Below are positions 1 through 8,409 of a DNA stretch of 53,367 nt, in pieces (positions within the stretch are counted from its first letter, which is position 1; each line of letters starts with the position of its first letter). Under the pieces are notes generated by a model that made no database searches, was not told the origin of the DNA, and saw only the letters and a list, made by a program, of their open reading frames with translations. Source of the stretch: Gemmatimonadota bacterium (GTDB lineage Bacteria > Gemmatimonadota > Gemmatimonadetes > Gemmatimonadales > GWC2-71-9); assembly GCA_003222155.1 (NCBI GenBank), contig QHUU01000066.1, positions 1 to 53,367 of the forward strand. The letters are read 5' to 3'. A program made the translations under genes and the position numbers.

Positions 1-145
<145 letters not shown>

Positions 146-147
146 CT

Positions 148-233
148 AACGCGGAACTCGGAACGCGGAACGCGGAACAGGCGGGCCGACGCTGGTGCGG
201 CTGTTCCGCGTTCCGAGTTCCGCGTTCCGCGTT
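148..233. repeat. Inverted heptamer-array element between pdhC and lpdA
   Basis: Two 33-bp arms (148-180 and 201-233) are inverted copies built from 7-mers of the form CGGAACN, around a 20-bp spacer. The arms match unit for unit except that one CGGAACT variant unit occupies a different slot in each. The element starts AACGC and ends GCGTT. Its right edge supplies the first base (T on the + strand) of the complement of the pdhC TGA stop, and its left edge lies 15 bp from the lpdA start. A strong hairpin is expected in the transcript. Confidence 0.9.
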
Positions 234-1483
234 CACAGCAGCATCGCCAGCGGGTTCTCCAACATCTGTTTCAGCGTCTGGAGAAACGCCGCCCCGGTGG
301 CTCCGTCGATCACGCGGTGGTCGCAGCTCATCGTGAGGCGCATGCGCCGCCGGGCCGTCACCTGGCCGTCCAGCACCACCGCCTTCTGAACGATCGAGCC
401 CACGGCGATGATCCCGGCCTCCGGCGGATTGATGACCGCGGTGAACTGGTCGATGTCGAACATGCCGAGATTCGAGACGGAGAATGTCGCTCCGGTGTAC
501 TCGTTCGGCTGCAGCCGGCGGTTGCGCGCCTGCTCGGCAAGGTCCTTCGCCTCCCGGCCGATCTCGCCGAGCGACTTCAGGTCCGCGCTCCGGATCACCG
601 GCGTAATGAGCCCGTCCTCCACGGCCACGGCCATGCCGATGTGCACCTCGTTCCAGTAGCGGATGTGGTCCTCCTGGAACCAGGCGTTGCAGGCGCGGTG
701 CGTCCTGAGGGCGAGTGCGGTGGCCTTGATGACGATGTCGTTGAACGAGACCTTCCCCCGGTCGCCGAGCTGCTTGTTCAGGGCATCCCGCGCCTCGGCC
801 GCCCGCTCCATGTCCACTTCGGTCGTGAGAAAGAAATGGGGGATGGGGCCGAGGGATGTCGCGAGCCGCTTGGCGATGGTCTTACGGATCTGCGTGAGGG
901 GGACGTCTTCATACGGAGCCCCGGTGCGCTCGGGATGCGGGACACGGGAAACGGGAAACGGAGCCGCGGCTACGACCGGCGCGCGGTCGAGATCCTTCTT
1001 CACGACGCGGCCACCTGGCCCTGACCCTGCCACGAGCTTCAGGTCTACGCCGGCCTCCTTCGCCATTCGTCGCGCGAGCGGGGAAGCCTTCACCCGCGTG
1101 GCATCCGTCGGAGGGGCGGACGGCAGCGGGGTGACAGCCACCGGCGCCGGCGCAGTCACGGTCGCCACGTTTCCCGTTTCCCGTTTCCCGCTTCCCGCAG
1201 GCGTCGCCGGCGCAGCGGCGGCTGGCGCAGCACCGAGTGCCTCGCCGGGGGAGGCGATCACCGCCACCACGCTCCCCACCGGCACCGTCTGCCCCTCGGC
1301 CACCGCCACCTGCCGCAGCACGCCGTCCGCGCGCGCGACCAGGTCCATCACCGCCTTGTCGGTCTCGACCTCGGCCAGCGTCTCGCCTGCCTTCACCGCG
1401 TCGCCGTCCCGCTTGTGCCACTTGGCCACGCGCCCTTCCTCCATGGTGGGAGAGAGCGCTTCCATATAGACGTTGGTGGCCAC
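233..1483 (-). CDS. pdhC: Pyruvate dehydrogenase E2, dihydrolipoyl acetyltransferase
   Basis: E2 core of the pyruvate dehydrogenase complex, 416 residues. The lipoyl domain is at residues 1-80 with the lipoylated lysine at K43 in ETDKAV. A peripheral subunit-binding domain follows at about 128-166 (ASPLARRMAKEAGVDL...GPGGRVVKKDL). The catalytic acyltransferase domain ends with SCDHRVIDGA, containing the active-site HRxxDG. GTG start, 2 bases after the pdhB stop. Oddity: both linkers around the subunit-binding domain are encoded by 7-bp tandem repeats in opposite orientation (residues about 96-105, GKRETGN; and 174-185, FPVSRVPHP). A branched-chain or 2-oxoglutarate E2 is less likely given the adjacent E1 alpha/beta. 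Confidence 0.95.
   Translation of the reverse strand: MATNVYMEALSPTMEEGRVAKWHKRDGDAVKAGETLAEVETDKAVMDLVARADGVLRQVAVAEGQTVPVGSVVAVIASPGEALGAAPAAAAPATPAGSGKRETGNVATVTAPAPVAVTPLPSAPPTDATRVKASPLARRMAKEAGVDLKLVAGSGPGGRVVKKDLDRAPVVAAAPFPVSRVPHPERTGAPYEDVPLTQIRKTIAKRLATSLGPIPHFFLTTEVDMERAAEARDALNKQLGDRGKVSFNDIVIKATALALRTHRACNAWFQEDHIRYWNEVHIGMAVAVEDGLITPVIRSADLKSLGEIGREAKDLAEQARNRRLQPNEYTGATFSVSNLGMFDIDQFTAVINPPEAGIIAVGSIVQKAVVLDGQVTARRRMRLTMSCDHRVIDGATGAAFLQTLKQMLENPLAMLL
931..963. repeat. Heptamer array in pdhC, C-terminal linker side
   Basis: Four consecutive 7-mers, CGGGATG, CGGGACA, CGGGAAA and CGGGAAA, followed by CGGAG. The array encodes the linker FPVSRVPHP between the subunit-binding and catalytic domains of E2. 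It is in inverted orientation relative to the array at 1169-1196. Confidence 0.9.
1169..1196. repeat. Heptamer array in pdhC, N-terminal linker side
   Basis: Four consecutive 7-mers, GTTTCCC three times then GCTTCCC. This is the reverse complement of the CGGGAAA units at 931-963. It encodes GKRETGN in the linker after the lipoyl domain. The two arrays bracket the subunit-binding domain coding region (about 205 bp). Confidence 0.9.
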
Positions 1484-1485
1484 GG

Positions 1486-2469
1486 TCAGTCGAGGTAGAG
1501 CACGCGGCGCGCGGCCGCAACCACGCGGTCGGGACTCGGCTTCGCGAGGCGCTCGAGCTGCTTGTTATAGGGCATGGGGACGTCGGCCTGGGTGACGCGC
1601 AGCACCGGTGCGTCGAGCTGGTCGAACGCGTCTCGCTGGATCACGTCGACCACCTGGGCGCCCAGCCCCGAGTGCGGCCACCCCTCTTCGACCACGACCG
1701 CCCGGTTGGTGCGCGCCACCGACTCGAGGATGGCCGCCTCGTCGAGCGGGCGCAACGACCGCAGGTCGAGCACCTCGGCGGAGGCGCCCTCGTGCTCGGC
1801 CAGCTGCTCGGCGGCCTTGAGGGCGACCGCCACCGTCTTCGAGTGGCAGATGAGCGTGACGTCGCTCCCGGGCCGCTTCACCTCGGCCCGCCCGATCGGC
1901 ACGATGTGCTCCCCGTCCGGCACCTCGCCCTTGAGGTTGTACAGCATCTCGCCTTCGAGCACGATGACCGGGTTGTTGTCGCGGATCGCGGACTTGAGGA
2001 GCCCCTTGGCGTCCGCCGGCGTCGCGGGTGCGACGACCTTCAAGCCGGGGATGTGCGCCAGCCACGACTCCCACGCCTGCGAGTGCTGCGCCGCGAGCTG
2101 CAGCGCCGCCCCGTTCGGCCCCCGGAACACGATCGGGATCGGCACCTGGCCGCCCGACTCGTACAGGATCTTCGCGGCGGAGTTGACGATCTGGTCGAGC
2201 GCCAGTACGGCGAAGTTCCACGTCATGAACTCGATCACCGGGCGCAGGCCCGCCATCGCCGCCCCCACGCCGACACCTGCGAACCCCAGCTCGGCGATCG
2301 GCGTGTCCACGATCCGCTTGGGCCCGAACTCCTCGAGCAGGCCGCGGCTCACTTTGTACGCGCCCTGATAGACGCCGACTTCTTCCCCCATCAGGAAGAC
2401 ATTCGGGTCGCGCTGCATCTCCTCGCGCAGCGCCTGATTCAGGGCGTCGCGGTAGGTGAGCGTGGCCAT
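1486..2469 (-). CDS. pdhB: Pyruvate dehydrogenase E1 component, beta subunit
   Basis: 327 residues, the usual length for the beta subunit of heterotetrameric 2-oxoacid dehydrogenases. It shows GEEVGVYQGAYKVSRGL near residue 30, the DTPIAELGFAGVGVGAAMAG region that helps bind thiamine diphosphate, IVFRGPNGA, and a C-terminal transketolase-type domain (VVVEEGWPHSGLGAQV). Its ATG overlaps the pdhA TGA (ATGA), consistent with coupled translation and equal subunit amounts. It works with E1 alpha to decarboxylate pyruvate and acetylate the E2 lipoyl group. Confidence 0.95.
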   Translation of the reverse strand: MATLTYRDALNQALREEMQRDPNVFLMGEEVGVYQGAYKVSRGLLEEFGPKRIVDTPIAELGFAGVGVGAAMAGLRPVIEFMTWNFAVLALDQIVNSAAKILYESGGQVPIPIVFRGPNGAALQLAAQHSQAWESWLAHIPGLKVVAPATPADAKGLLKSAIRDNNPVIVLEGEMLYNLKGEVPDGEHIVPIGRAEVKRPGSDVTLICHSKTVAVALKAAEQLAEHEGASAEVLDLRSLRPLDEAAILESVARTNRAVVVEEGWPHSGLGAQVVDVIQRDAFDQLDAPVLRVTQADVPMPYNKQLERLAKPSPDRVVAAARRVLYLD

Positions 2470-3476
2470 CAGTCGGCGAGCACGTGTGTGGTCAGCTCGG
2501 CGGGCTCGGGGTCGGGGCTTGCCTCGGCGAAGCGCACCGCCTCGTCGGTCTGGGCCCGCACCTCGGCATCGAGGGCGTCGAGGGCCGCGTCATCGAGCGC
2601 GCCCTCTTCCTTCAGCTTCAGCGCGAGCTGCGAGATCGGGTCGCGCTTGCGCTGCTCCTCGACTTCCTCCTTGGTGCGATAGACGCCGTGCAGCGGGTCC
2701 GACATCGAATGCCCCATGTAGCGGTACGTGCGCACTTCCAGGAGAGTCGGGTGGCCGCCGCTCCGGGCCCGGTCCGCGGCCCGCTCCGTCGCCGCGTACA
2801 CGGCGAGCACGTCCATCCCGTCCACCAGCTCCGCCGCCATGTCGTAGCTGCAGGCGTGCTCCACCACGTCCGTGACCGCCGCCACGCGCTCGAACGCGGT
2901 GCCCATGCCGTAGCGGTTGTTCTCGCAGCAAAAGATGACGGGGAGCTTGTAGACGGAGGCCATGTTGAGGGCTTCGTGGAAGGCGCCGATGTTGACGGCC
3001 GCTTCGCCGAAGTAGCAGATGCAGACCTGATCGCCGCCCTTGTAGCGGATGGCGAAGCCGATCCCTGCGGCGAGCGGGATGTGCCCGCCGACGATCCCGT
3101 GGCCGCCCAGGAACCGCCGCCCCGCGTCGAACAGGTGCATCGAGCCGCCCTTGCCCTTGGAGCAGCCGGTCGCCTTGCCGAACAGCTCCGCCATGACGGC
3201 GTTAGCCGGCACGCCCCGCGCCAGGGCTTGACCATGCTCGCGGTACGAGGAGATCACGTAGTCGTCCTCCCGCAACGCCGCGAGGGAGCCGACTCCGACG
3301 GCTTCCTGCCCGATGTAGAGATGGCAGAACCCGCCGATCTTGCCGAGGGCGTAGGCCTCGGCGGCTTTCTCCTCGAAGCGGCGGATCAGCAGCATCTGCC
3401 GCAGCATGCGGCGCTCCAGCTCCGTGTGGGCGCTCGTGCTTGCCGTGCGGGCGGTGGCGGTGGCCATGGCGGTCAC
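2469..3476 (-). CDS. pdhA: Pyruvate dehydrogenase E1 component, alpha subunit
   Basis: 335 residues with the E1-alpha signatures FCHLYIGQEAVGVG, SYREHGQALARG and the phospholoop-like RYMGHSMSDP. The thiamine-diphosphate motif is atypical. Where the family has GDG followed about 27 residues later by NN, this protein has GEA (157-159) and then ENN (185-187), so the metal-binding Asp is Glu and the last Gly is Ala. The GTG at 3476 gives the longest form, and an ATG at 3467 would trim three residues. It lies 3 bp after lipA and upstream of pdhB, so lipoate synthesis and its client enzyme are probably co-transcribed. Confidence 0.94.
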   Translation of the reverse strand: MTAMATATARTASTSAHTELERRMLRQMLLIRRFEEKAAEAYALGKIGGFCHLYIGQEAVGVGSLAALREDDYVISSYREHGQALARGVPANAVMAELFGKATGCSKGKGGSMHLFDAGRRFLGGHGIVGGHIPLAAGIGFAIRYKGGDQVCICYFGEAAVNIGAFHEALNMASVYKLPVIFCCENNRYGMGTAFERVAAVTDVVEHACSYDMAAELVDGMDVLAVYAATERAADRARSGGHPTLLEVRTYRYMGHSMSDPLHGVYRTKEEVEEQRKRDPISQLALKLKEEGALDDAALDALDAEVRAQTDEAVRFAEASPDPEPAELTTHVLAD

Positions 3477-3479
3477 AGG

Positions 3480-4403
3480 TCAGGCGGAAGCGGTCGCCCG
3501 CTCCACCTGCTCCCACGCGTGGTAGCTCGAGCGGACCAGCGGTCCCGCCTCCACGTGGCGATACCCCATCTCGAGGCCGAGACGGCGCAGCTCGGCGAAT
3601 TCGTCGGGGGCGTAATAGCGAGCGATCGGCAAGTGGTCGCTCGAAGGCCGCAGGTATTGCCCCAGGGTCAGGATGTCCACGCCCTGCGCGCGCACGTCGC
3701 GCATCGCGGCCAGCAGCTCGTCCCACTCCTCACCAAGGCCGCACATGATGCCGGACTTGGTCAGCATGCCGGGGTCGAGCTGCTTGGCCCGGCGCAGCAG
3801 CTCGAGCGCCCGGACGTAGCGGCCTCCGGGGCGCGCCAGACGATACAGTCGGTCGATCGTCTCCAAATTGTGATTGAGAATGTCGGGTTGGGCCTGGACC
3901 ACGATGCGCAGCGCCTGCCCGCTCCCCTTGAAATCGGGGATCAGCACCTCGACCGACGTGTCCGGCGCCCGCCGCCGGATCTCGGTGATCGCGGCCGCGA
4001 AGATCTCGGCGCCGCCGTTCGCCAGATCGTCGCGGTCGACCGAGGTGATCACGACGTGCCGGAGCCCCATGCGCTCCACGGCGGCGGCGAGCCGGAGCGG
4101 CTCATCCTCGTCCAGGGCCGTGGGCGTGCCGTGCGCGACCGCGCAATACGCACAGTTACGGGTACACACGTCGCCCAGGATCATGAACGTGGCGGCGCGG
4201 TGCTCCCAGCACTCGCCGATGTTGGGGCAGTGGGCTTCCTCGCAGACCGTATGGAGCTCGTGGTCGCGCATGAGCTGTTTCAGGGCGACGTAATTGGGCC
4301 CGCCGGGAGCGGGGACCTTGAGCCACGGCGGCTTGCGGTCGATCTGAGCGTGGGGATGAGTGGGACGCGGGCGCTGCAGTTGGACGAGGGGAGGGCTTGC
4401 CAT
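3480..4403 (-). CDS. lipA: Lipoyl synthase
   Basis: Radical-SAM enzyme that inserts two sulfurs into protein-bound octanoyl groups to make lipoyl cofactors. 307 residues from the ATG at 4403. The auxiliary 4Fe-4S ligands are C54, C59 and C65 (CEEAHCPNIGEC), the radical-SAM cysteines are C80, C84 and C87 (CTRNCAYC), and the C-terminal RSSYHA supplies the conserved Arg-Ser-Ser-Tyr. The frame stays open a further 63 codons upstream, but that stretch does not resemble LipA. It is the first gene of the lipA-pdhABC-lpd unit. Confidence 0.96.
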   Translation of the reverse strand: MASPPLVQLQRPRPTHPHAQIDRKPPWLKVPAPGGPNYVALKQLMRDHELHTVCEEAHCPNIGECWEHRAATFMILGDVCTRNCAYCAVAHGTPTALDEDEPLRLAAAVERMGLRHVVITSVDRDDLANGGAEIFAAAITEIRRRAPDTSVEVLIPDFKGSGQALRIVVQAQPDILNHNLETIDRLYRLARPGGRYVRALELLRRAKQLDPGMLTKSGIMCGLGEEWDELLAAMRDVRAQGVDILTLGQYLRPSSDHLPIARYYAPDEFAELRRLGLEMGYRHVEAGPLVRSSYHAWEQVERATASA

Positions 4404-4460
4404 AACTAGCCACAAAATAGCGAGTTCGCGGGGGGTCTGGTAGCCGCGCCGGTGAAAATT

Positions 4461-4474
4461 CAACCGTGCGGTTG
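4461..4474. promoter_or_regulatory. Operator-like palindrome upstream of lipA
   Basis: Perfect inverted repeat CAACCG-TG-CGGTTG in the 97-bp gap upstream of lipA, about 60 bp from its start codon. The position suits a repressor site for the lipA-pdh unit. No convincing -35/-10 pair was found, so the role is a guess. Confidence 0.25.
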
Positions 4475-4500
4475 ATCCATTGTGGTCGATCCGGGTGCCC

Positions 4501-4923
4501 CTACGGACTCGCCACTGGTCGTCGTCGGAGAATTTTGCGCCCGAGCGCCTGGAGCGCCTCGGCGGTTGCGGCGCCCGCGACGGTCGCCGCAAAGTCGAGC
4601 GGCCCGAAGCCGTATCCCGGCCTGCCGGCCTTGCCTTCGCGCCGGGCCTGCAGAGCGTCGAGCATCTCCCAGCTCGCGGCGACGGTGGCCGTCACGAGCA
4701 CGCGCTTGCAGGCATGGTCGTGGAACCCCTTGGCCACCCAGGGCCCCCGCGCCAACAGATCGAGCCCGACGCCAGCCGCGAAGTGGATCCGTTTGTCCGG
4801 ACAGGTGACGCACGCGTCGGGGTCCAGCCACTGTGCCGGCGCGCGCGCCGCGGCGACCGAGAGCGCCAGCACGACCATCCAAACCGGGGCGCTCGCGCGC
4901 CACGGCCTCGTGGGGGGATCCAT
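4501..4923 (-). CDS. Exported YfiM-like protein of unknown function
   Basis: 140 residues. The N-terminus looks like a signal peptide or membrane anchor (WMVVLALSVAAARAPAQ, about residues 15-31). The mature part contains CVTCPDKRIHFAAGVGLDLL, then AASWEMLDALQARREGK and GYGFGPLDFAATVAGA. The spacing of DKxxHF, a WE(M/L)xD-like helix and a G-rich DF segment resembles the YfiM/DUF2279 group of small envelope proteins. That assignment is tentative. It is co-directional with the zinc-ribbon gene upstream, with 91 bp between them. Confidence 0.55.
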   Translation of the reverse strand: MDPPTRPWRASAPVWMVVLALSVAAARAPAQWLDPDACVTCPDKRIHFAAGVGLDLLARGPWVAKGFHDHACKRVLVTATVAASWEMLDALQARREGKAGRPGYGFGPLDFAATVAGAATAEALQALGRKILRRRPVASP

Positions 4924-4973
4924 CCGCTCACTCCGAGCTGGGTTCTCCTCGTCATACGGCAGCGGGGGCGAAG

Positions 4974-4990
4974 GGGTCCGCGCGGGACCC
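4974..4990. terminator. Hairpin after the zinc-ribbon gene
   Basis: GGGTCC and GGACCC form a 6-bp stem with a 5-base loop, in the gap downstream of the gene at 5015-6016 (read on the minus strand). There is no T-run, so intrinsic termination is uncertain. Confidence 0.25.
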
Positions 4991-5014
4991 GTCGTGGGAC
5001 GTGGCGGCGACGCC

Positions 5015-6016
5015 TCACCGTTCCTTCCTCTTGTCGAGCCGTTCTCTCAGGCGGCGCAGCTCCTCGTCGATCCCCGGGTCCGCGCTGAGCATGCCGTCGG
5101 CGATGTCGGCGATCTCTTCGGCCTCTTGCCACTGACGCTCCAACTCTTCCATCTCGGCACGCTCGTCGACCGCCATCTCCAGGGCGAGCCGCCGGTCCGG
5201 GGCGAGGCTCCGCAAGGTGAGCTCGCGGCGGGCGACATCGTGGATCAACTGGTGAGGGCCGCCCGCTCCCTCGACCAGACGCGCTGCGTCCTCGGCGCGC
5301 TGCCGGCCACCGCGCGCCAGGTTGAGGTAGGTCAGGCCGCGCCGCAGCGCAAACTGCGCGTCGCTGCCCGTGAGCATCGTCCCCTCGGCTCCGCAGCTCG
5401 GACACGTGAGCAGCAGCGCCATGCCGTCGCGCGCCGTCGTGGTGACGCGCGCGCGCTCCAGATGGCGCGCGCGCAAGAGCATCACGCTGCCGCACCGCTC
5501 GCAGATCGGCGGCTCGACGAACGCGATCTTGCGGCGTCCGACCATCTCGACGTAGATGCGCTTGACGAGCCGGGGAGTGTTCCACACGAAGACGCCCACG
5601 GAGCCGCCCGCCGCGACGTTGACCGCCACGGCGAGCCCCACCGCCGCGACCGTCATGGGCACGACGAACTTGAGCTGCTCCTGGCGCCGCGCCCGCAGCC
5701 GTTCGCCGTAGCGCCACGCGGCCAGCTCGAGGCGCCGAGGCTTGCCGACGCGTACGAGGTCGTAGCCGTGCCAGCGGATCAGTGCGACCTGGTCGGTCGC
5801 GGCCGCCACCCGGCCGTCGGTCGCGGCCCGCGCCAGCGCCTCGATCCGCTCCAGGCGGTCGTCGAGCGGTGCCAGGTTCCAGCGTGAGCACCTGGGACAG
5901 ATCACCCACAGCCGCCCCTTCCACTCGTCGAACGCGAGCCGCCGTCCCACTCCGAGGCCCGAGGGGCCGCCGTCACCGTCGAGCTTGCCGTTGCAGAAGG
6001 CGCAGGTGCGATACAT
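5015..6016 (-). CDS. Zinc-ribbon membrane protein of unknown function
   Basis: 333 residues from the ATG at 6016. Four CxxC pairs suggest two zinc ribbons: CAFC near residue 5, CPRC near 40, CERC near 170 and CPSC near 205. A hydrophobic segment (VVPMTVAAVGLAVAVNVAAG, about residue 120) predicts one membrane span. The C-terminal third is charged and helical (ERQWQEAEEIADIAD...RLRERLDKRKER), probably a coiled coil. No known family is recognised. The start codon abuts a four-unit heptamer array that also contains the stop of the upstream thiO, leaving no Shine-Dalgarno sequence. Confidence 0.7.
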   Translation of the reverse strand: MYRTCAFCNGKLDGDGGPSGLGVGRRLAFDEWKGRLWVICPRCSRWNLAPLDDRLERIEALARAATDGRVAAATDQVALIRWHGYDLVRVGKPRRLELAAWRYGERLRARRQEQLKFVVPMTVAAVGLAVAVNVAAGGSVGVFVWNTPRLVKRIYVEMVGRRKIAFVEPPICERCGSVMLLRARHLERARVTTTARDGMALLLTCPSCGAEGTMLTGSDAQFALRRGLTYLNLARGGRQRAEDAARLVEGAGGPHQLIHDVARRELTLRSLAPDRRLALEMAVDERAEMEELERQWQEAEEIADIADGMLSADPGIDEELRRLRERLDKRKER

Positions 6017-6044
6017 CGGGACTCGGGACTCGGGACTCGGGACT
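6017..6044. repeat. Heptamer array between thiO and the zinc-ribbon gene
   Basis: Four perfect CGGGACT units, then a degenerate AGGGGCTCGGGG to 6056. The array fills the whole junction: the TAG stop of thiO (complement of 6043-6045) lies at one end and the ATG of the next gene directly abuts the other. Single orientation; no inverted partner seen nearby. Confidence 0.9.
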
Positions 6045-7155
6045 AGGGGCTCGGGGTGACGGTGAAGCGGTCGACACCGAGCGGTCCGATCTCGACGTCG
6101 GTCGCGCCCTTGGTGACGAGATCGGCGATGATCTCTCCTGTGAGCGCCGCGAGGAGGATTCCGTTCCGGCCGTGGCCAGTAGCGTACCAGAGCCGGTCCA
6201 CCTCCGGATCGCGCCCCAGGATCGGCCGGCCGTCGGGAGTGGCAGGTCGGAGGCCGGCCCAGACGCGCTGCACCGGTTGGGTGAGCAACGCAGGGAGCAG
6301 GCGTACCGCGCCGCGGAAGACTTGGGCGAGGCCCTCGTTCGTGACGTGCGGGTCGTATCCGGCGCGCTCCATGGTGCTGCCCAGCACCGCCACGCCGCCG
6401 CGCGCGAGCACGTAGCCCTGGTCGTGATAGAGGATGGAAGGGGGGCAACCGTCGGGCCAGGCGGTGGCCGCCATTTGACCACGCAACGGCTCGACGGGAA
6501 GGGCGCGGGGAAGGCCGCGGATCTGCGGGGACCACACACCCGCCGCGAGCACGGCGTGCTCCACGGTGGTGGTGCCTCCCGCCGCCACCACGCCGGTGAC
6601 CCGGCCCGCCGCCACCTGGATCGACTCCACCGGCTCGGCGTGGAGCGCGGCGCCGAGGCGGCGCGCGTCCGCGAGGCAGGCGCGGGTGAGCGCTTGGGGG
6701 TCGAGCGCCCCGTCCTCCGGCGCGAACAGCGCCCCTTGGCACTCGGGGGCGGCGCCGGGCCAGCGTTCGCGCACGTCGTCCGCCTCCAGCCAATCGCACC
6801 GCAGGCCCGCCTGGCGCTGCCGAGCGACCTCGTCCTTGAGGCGCACGGCGTCCGCCTCGTCGAACGCGACCGCGGCGATCCCGGAGCGCCAGAAGCCGAT
6901 GTCGATGCCGGTGGTCTCCCGCAGCGCCGGGGCGAGGGGCTCGTACAGGTCGCGCGCCCGCACCGACAGGGCGACCAGCGAGTCGTCGGCAGGCTCGATT
7001 TGGGGGGCGAGCATGCCGGCCGAGGCGGGGGACGCGGCGGCCGGGTCGGGGCCCGGCTCGAAGATGGCGACGGCGAGGCCGCGCAGGGCCGCCGCCCGGG
7101 CGCAGGCGGCCCCGATGGCCCCGCCGCCGATGATGGCCACGTCCGCGGTGTTCAC
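6043..7155 (-). CDS. thiO: Glycine oxidase ThiO-type FAD-dependent oxidoreductase
   Basis: 370 residues with an N-terminal GGGAIGAACARAAALRG dinucleotide-binding motif, SPASAGMLAPQ (the DAO-family segment contacting the isoalloxazine), QALTRACLADARRLGA, and the C-terminal GLRPATPDGRPILGRDP...YATGHGRNGILLA typical of ThiO/DAO proteins. ThiO oxidises glycine to iminoglycine for the thiamine thiazole ring. No other thi genes are present, so a different amine substrate is possible. GTG start at 7155; the gene ends inside a heptamer array. Confidence 0.82.
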   Translation of the reverse strand: MNTADVAIIGGGAIGAACARAAALRGLAVAIFEPGPDPAAASPASAGMLAPQIEPADDSLVALSVRARDLYEPLAPALRETTGIDIGFWRSGIAAVAFDEADAVRLKDEVARQRQAGLRCDWLEADDVRERWPGAAPECQGALFAPEDGALDPQALTRACLADARRLGAALHAEPVESIQVAAGRVTGVVAAGGTTTVEHAVLAAGVWSPQIRGLPRALPVEPLRGQMAATAWPDGCPPSILYHDQGYVLARGGVAVLGSTMERAGYDPHVTNEGLAQVFRGAVRLLPALLTQPVQRVWAGLRPATPDGRPILGRDPEVDRLWYATGHGRNGILLAALTGEIIADLVTKGATDVEIGPLGVDRFTVTPSP

Positions 7156-7233
7156 GCGCTGGCGCCCCTGTGAAACCGGCTGCTAGATTGCGTCGTACGG
7201 ACCTCGCGTCGGGGCTCCACGGAGGTTGACCCC

Positions 7234-7452
7234 ATGTTCCGCAGCATCTTCGGATTCGCCATCTTCGCCGCGCTCGCGTTCGTGGCCCTCAACATCTTCT
7301 TCGGGCTGCTCGCGGGCTTCGTCGGGATCGCCTTCTGGATCCTGAAGCTCGCCGCCATCGGCTTCATTCTCTACTTCGCGCTCCGGCTCGTCAGCCCCAG
7401 CACCGCGGACAAGATCCGCGACATGATCAAGGGCCGCCCCGCCGACGCGTAG
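7234..7452 (+). CDS. Small two-span membrane protein
   Basis: 72 residues. Two hydrophobic stretches (IFGFAIFAALAFVALNIFFG and IAFWILKLAAIGFILYFAL) predict a hairpin of two membrane helices with a short basic C-terminal tail (DKIRDMIKGRPADA). The start is supported by a GGAGG ribosome-binding site 8 bases before the ATG. A TAGATT at 7184-7189 could be a -10 box, but no matching -35 was found. Its stop codon is immediately followed by the stop codon of the converging gene. No family recognised. Confidence 0.75.
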   Translation: MFRSIFGFAIFAALAFVALNIFFGLLAGFVGIAFWILKLAAIGFILYFALRLVSPSTADKIRDMIKGRPADA

Positions 7453-8409
7453 TCAGCGCGCGTCCAGCTCACGCAGCACCGCCCACGCGAGGAGCGGGAT
7501 CAGGATCTCGTGATGGCCGGTGAGCTGGACGCCCCGGCCACCAGCCAGCGTCGGGCGCTCGACCACGTTCATCCGCGGGCGGTAGTGGCGCTGCATGTCG
7601 CAGTCGCACGCCGTGAACCCCGTCGGCTTTCCCGCGCTCAGATTGCGCGCCACGGTGAGCGCCTTGAGGAACACCTCGGGCATCACCACGGCGCTCCCGA
7701 GATTCAGCACCACGCCGCCGTCGTGCAGCGCCGGCAACGACGCTGCGAAGCGCTTGAAGTCGCGGTGGCTGGTGGCGCCGAGGGCGGCGCCGTCGGCCGT
7801 GGGGTGCTGGTGGATGATGTCGGCGCCGACGGTCGCGTGCACGGTGACCGGAACGCCGCGCTCCGCGGCGGCGACGAGCAGCGACGCGTCGGGCGCGGCG
7901 AGCGCGGCGCGGCTCCGCAGCGCCTCCGCGAGCGCCTCGCCCATGCCCCGGCCGGCGCGCGCCCCGTCGGCGATGGCGGCGTTCATCTCGCGTCCCGTTT
8001 CCTCCACCATCCCGAACGTGCCGTCGGCCAACCCGGCCGTCACGTCCTCGCTCGTGCCGCCGTAGGCGGCGAGCTCGAAGTCGTGGATCGCGGCGCTGCC
8101 GTTGAGCGCGAGGTGGGTGATCACGCCGCGCCGCACGAGATCGGCGAGCAGGGGCCCGAGGCCGACTTTGATCACATGGCCGCCCAGCATCACGACCACG
8201 CCGCGCCGACCGGTGGCGCGCGCCACCAGCCGCGCGACGTCGCGCGCGTCCTTGGCCGCCAGCACGTCCGGGAGCGAGTCCCAGAAAGCGGCGAAGCTCC
8301 GGTCGCCGCCGGGCGGGTGCGCGAGCAGGGACGGGTCGACTTTGTTGGGGCGCTGCGCGATGGGAACGGTCTTGAGTCGGGAAAAGTCCGCTTCGCGGTA
8401 GTCGGTCAT
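7453..8409 (-). CDS. Deoxyhypusine synthase-like protein
   Basis: 318 residues. Segments such as VVVMLGGHVIKVGLGPLLADLVRRG, HLALNGSAAIHDFELA, YGGTSEDVTAGLADGTFGM and GADIIHQHP match the bacterial branch of the deoxyhypusine synthase fold (NAD-binding, spermidine-type chemistry). Bacteria do not make hypusine, so the substrate is unknown; some relatives act in polyamine metabolism. The active-site lysine of the eukaryotic enzyme is not obvious. The ATG overlaps the stop of the GT2-DUF3108 gene (ATGA), so it is translated with the glycosyltransferase genes. Confidence 0.75.
   Translation of the reverse strand: MTDYREADFSRLKTVPIAQRPNKVDPSLLAHPPGGDRSFAAFWDSLPDVLAAKDARDVARLVARATGRRGVVVMLGGHVIKVGLGPLLADLVRRGVITHLALNGSAAIHDFELAAYGGTSEDVTAGLADGTFGMVEETGREMNAAIADGARAGRGMGEALAEALRSRAALAAPDASLLVAAAERGVPVTVHATVGADIIHQHPTADGAALGATSHRDFKRFAASLPALHDGGVVLNLGSAVVMPEVFLKALTVARNLSAGKPTGFTACDCDMQRHYRPRMNVVERPTLAGGRGVQLTGHHEILIPLLAWAVLRELDAR

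Noticed and set aside
148-233. Heptamer arrays as a CRISPR array
   Set aside because: Units are 7 bp and contiguous with no spacers of constant length, and no cas genes are present.
4404-4592. A 63-codon upstream extension of lipA
   Set aside because: The extra peptide is basic and unlike any LipA N-terminus, whereas the ATG at 4403 gives the normal family length.
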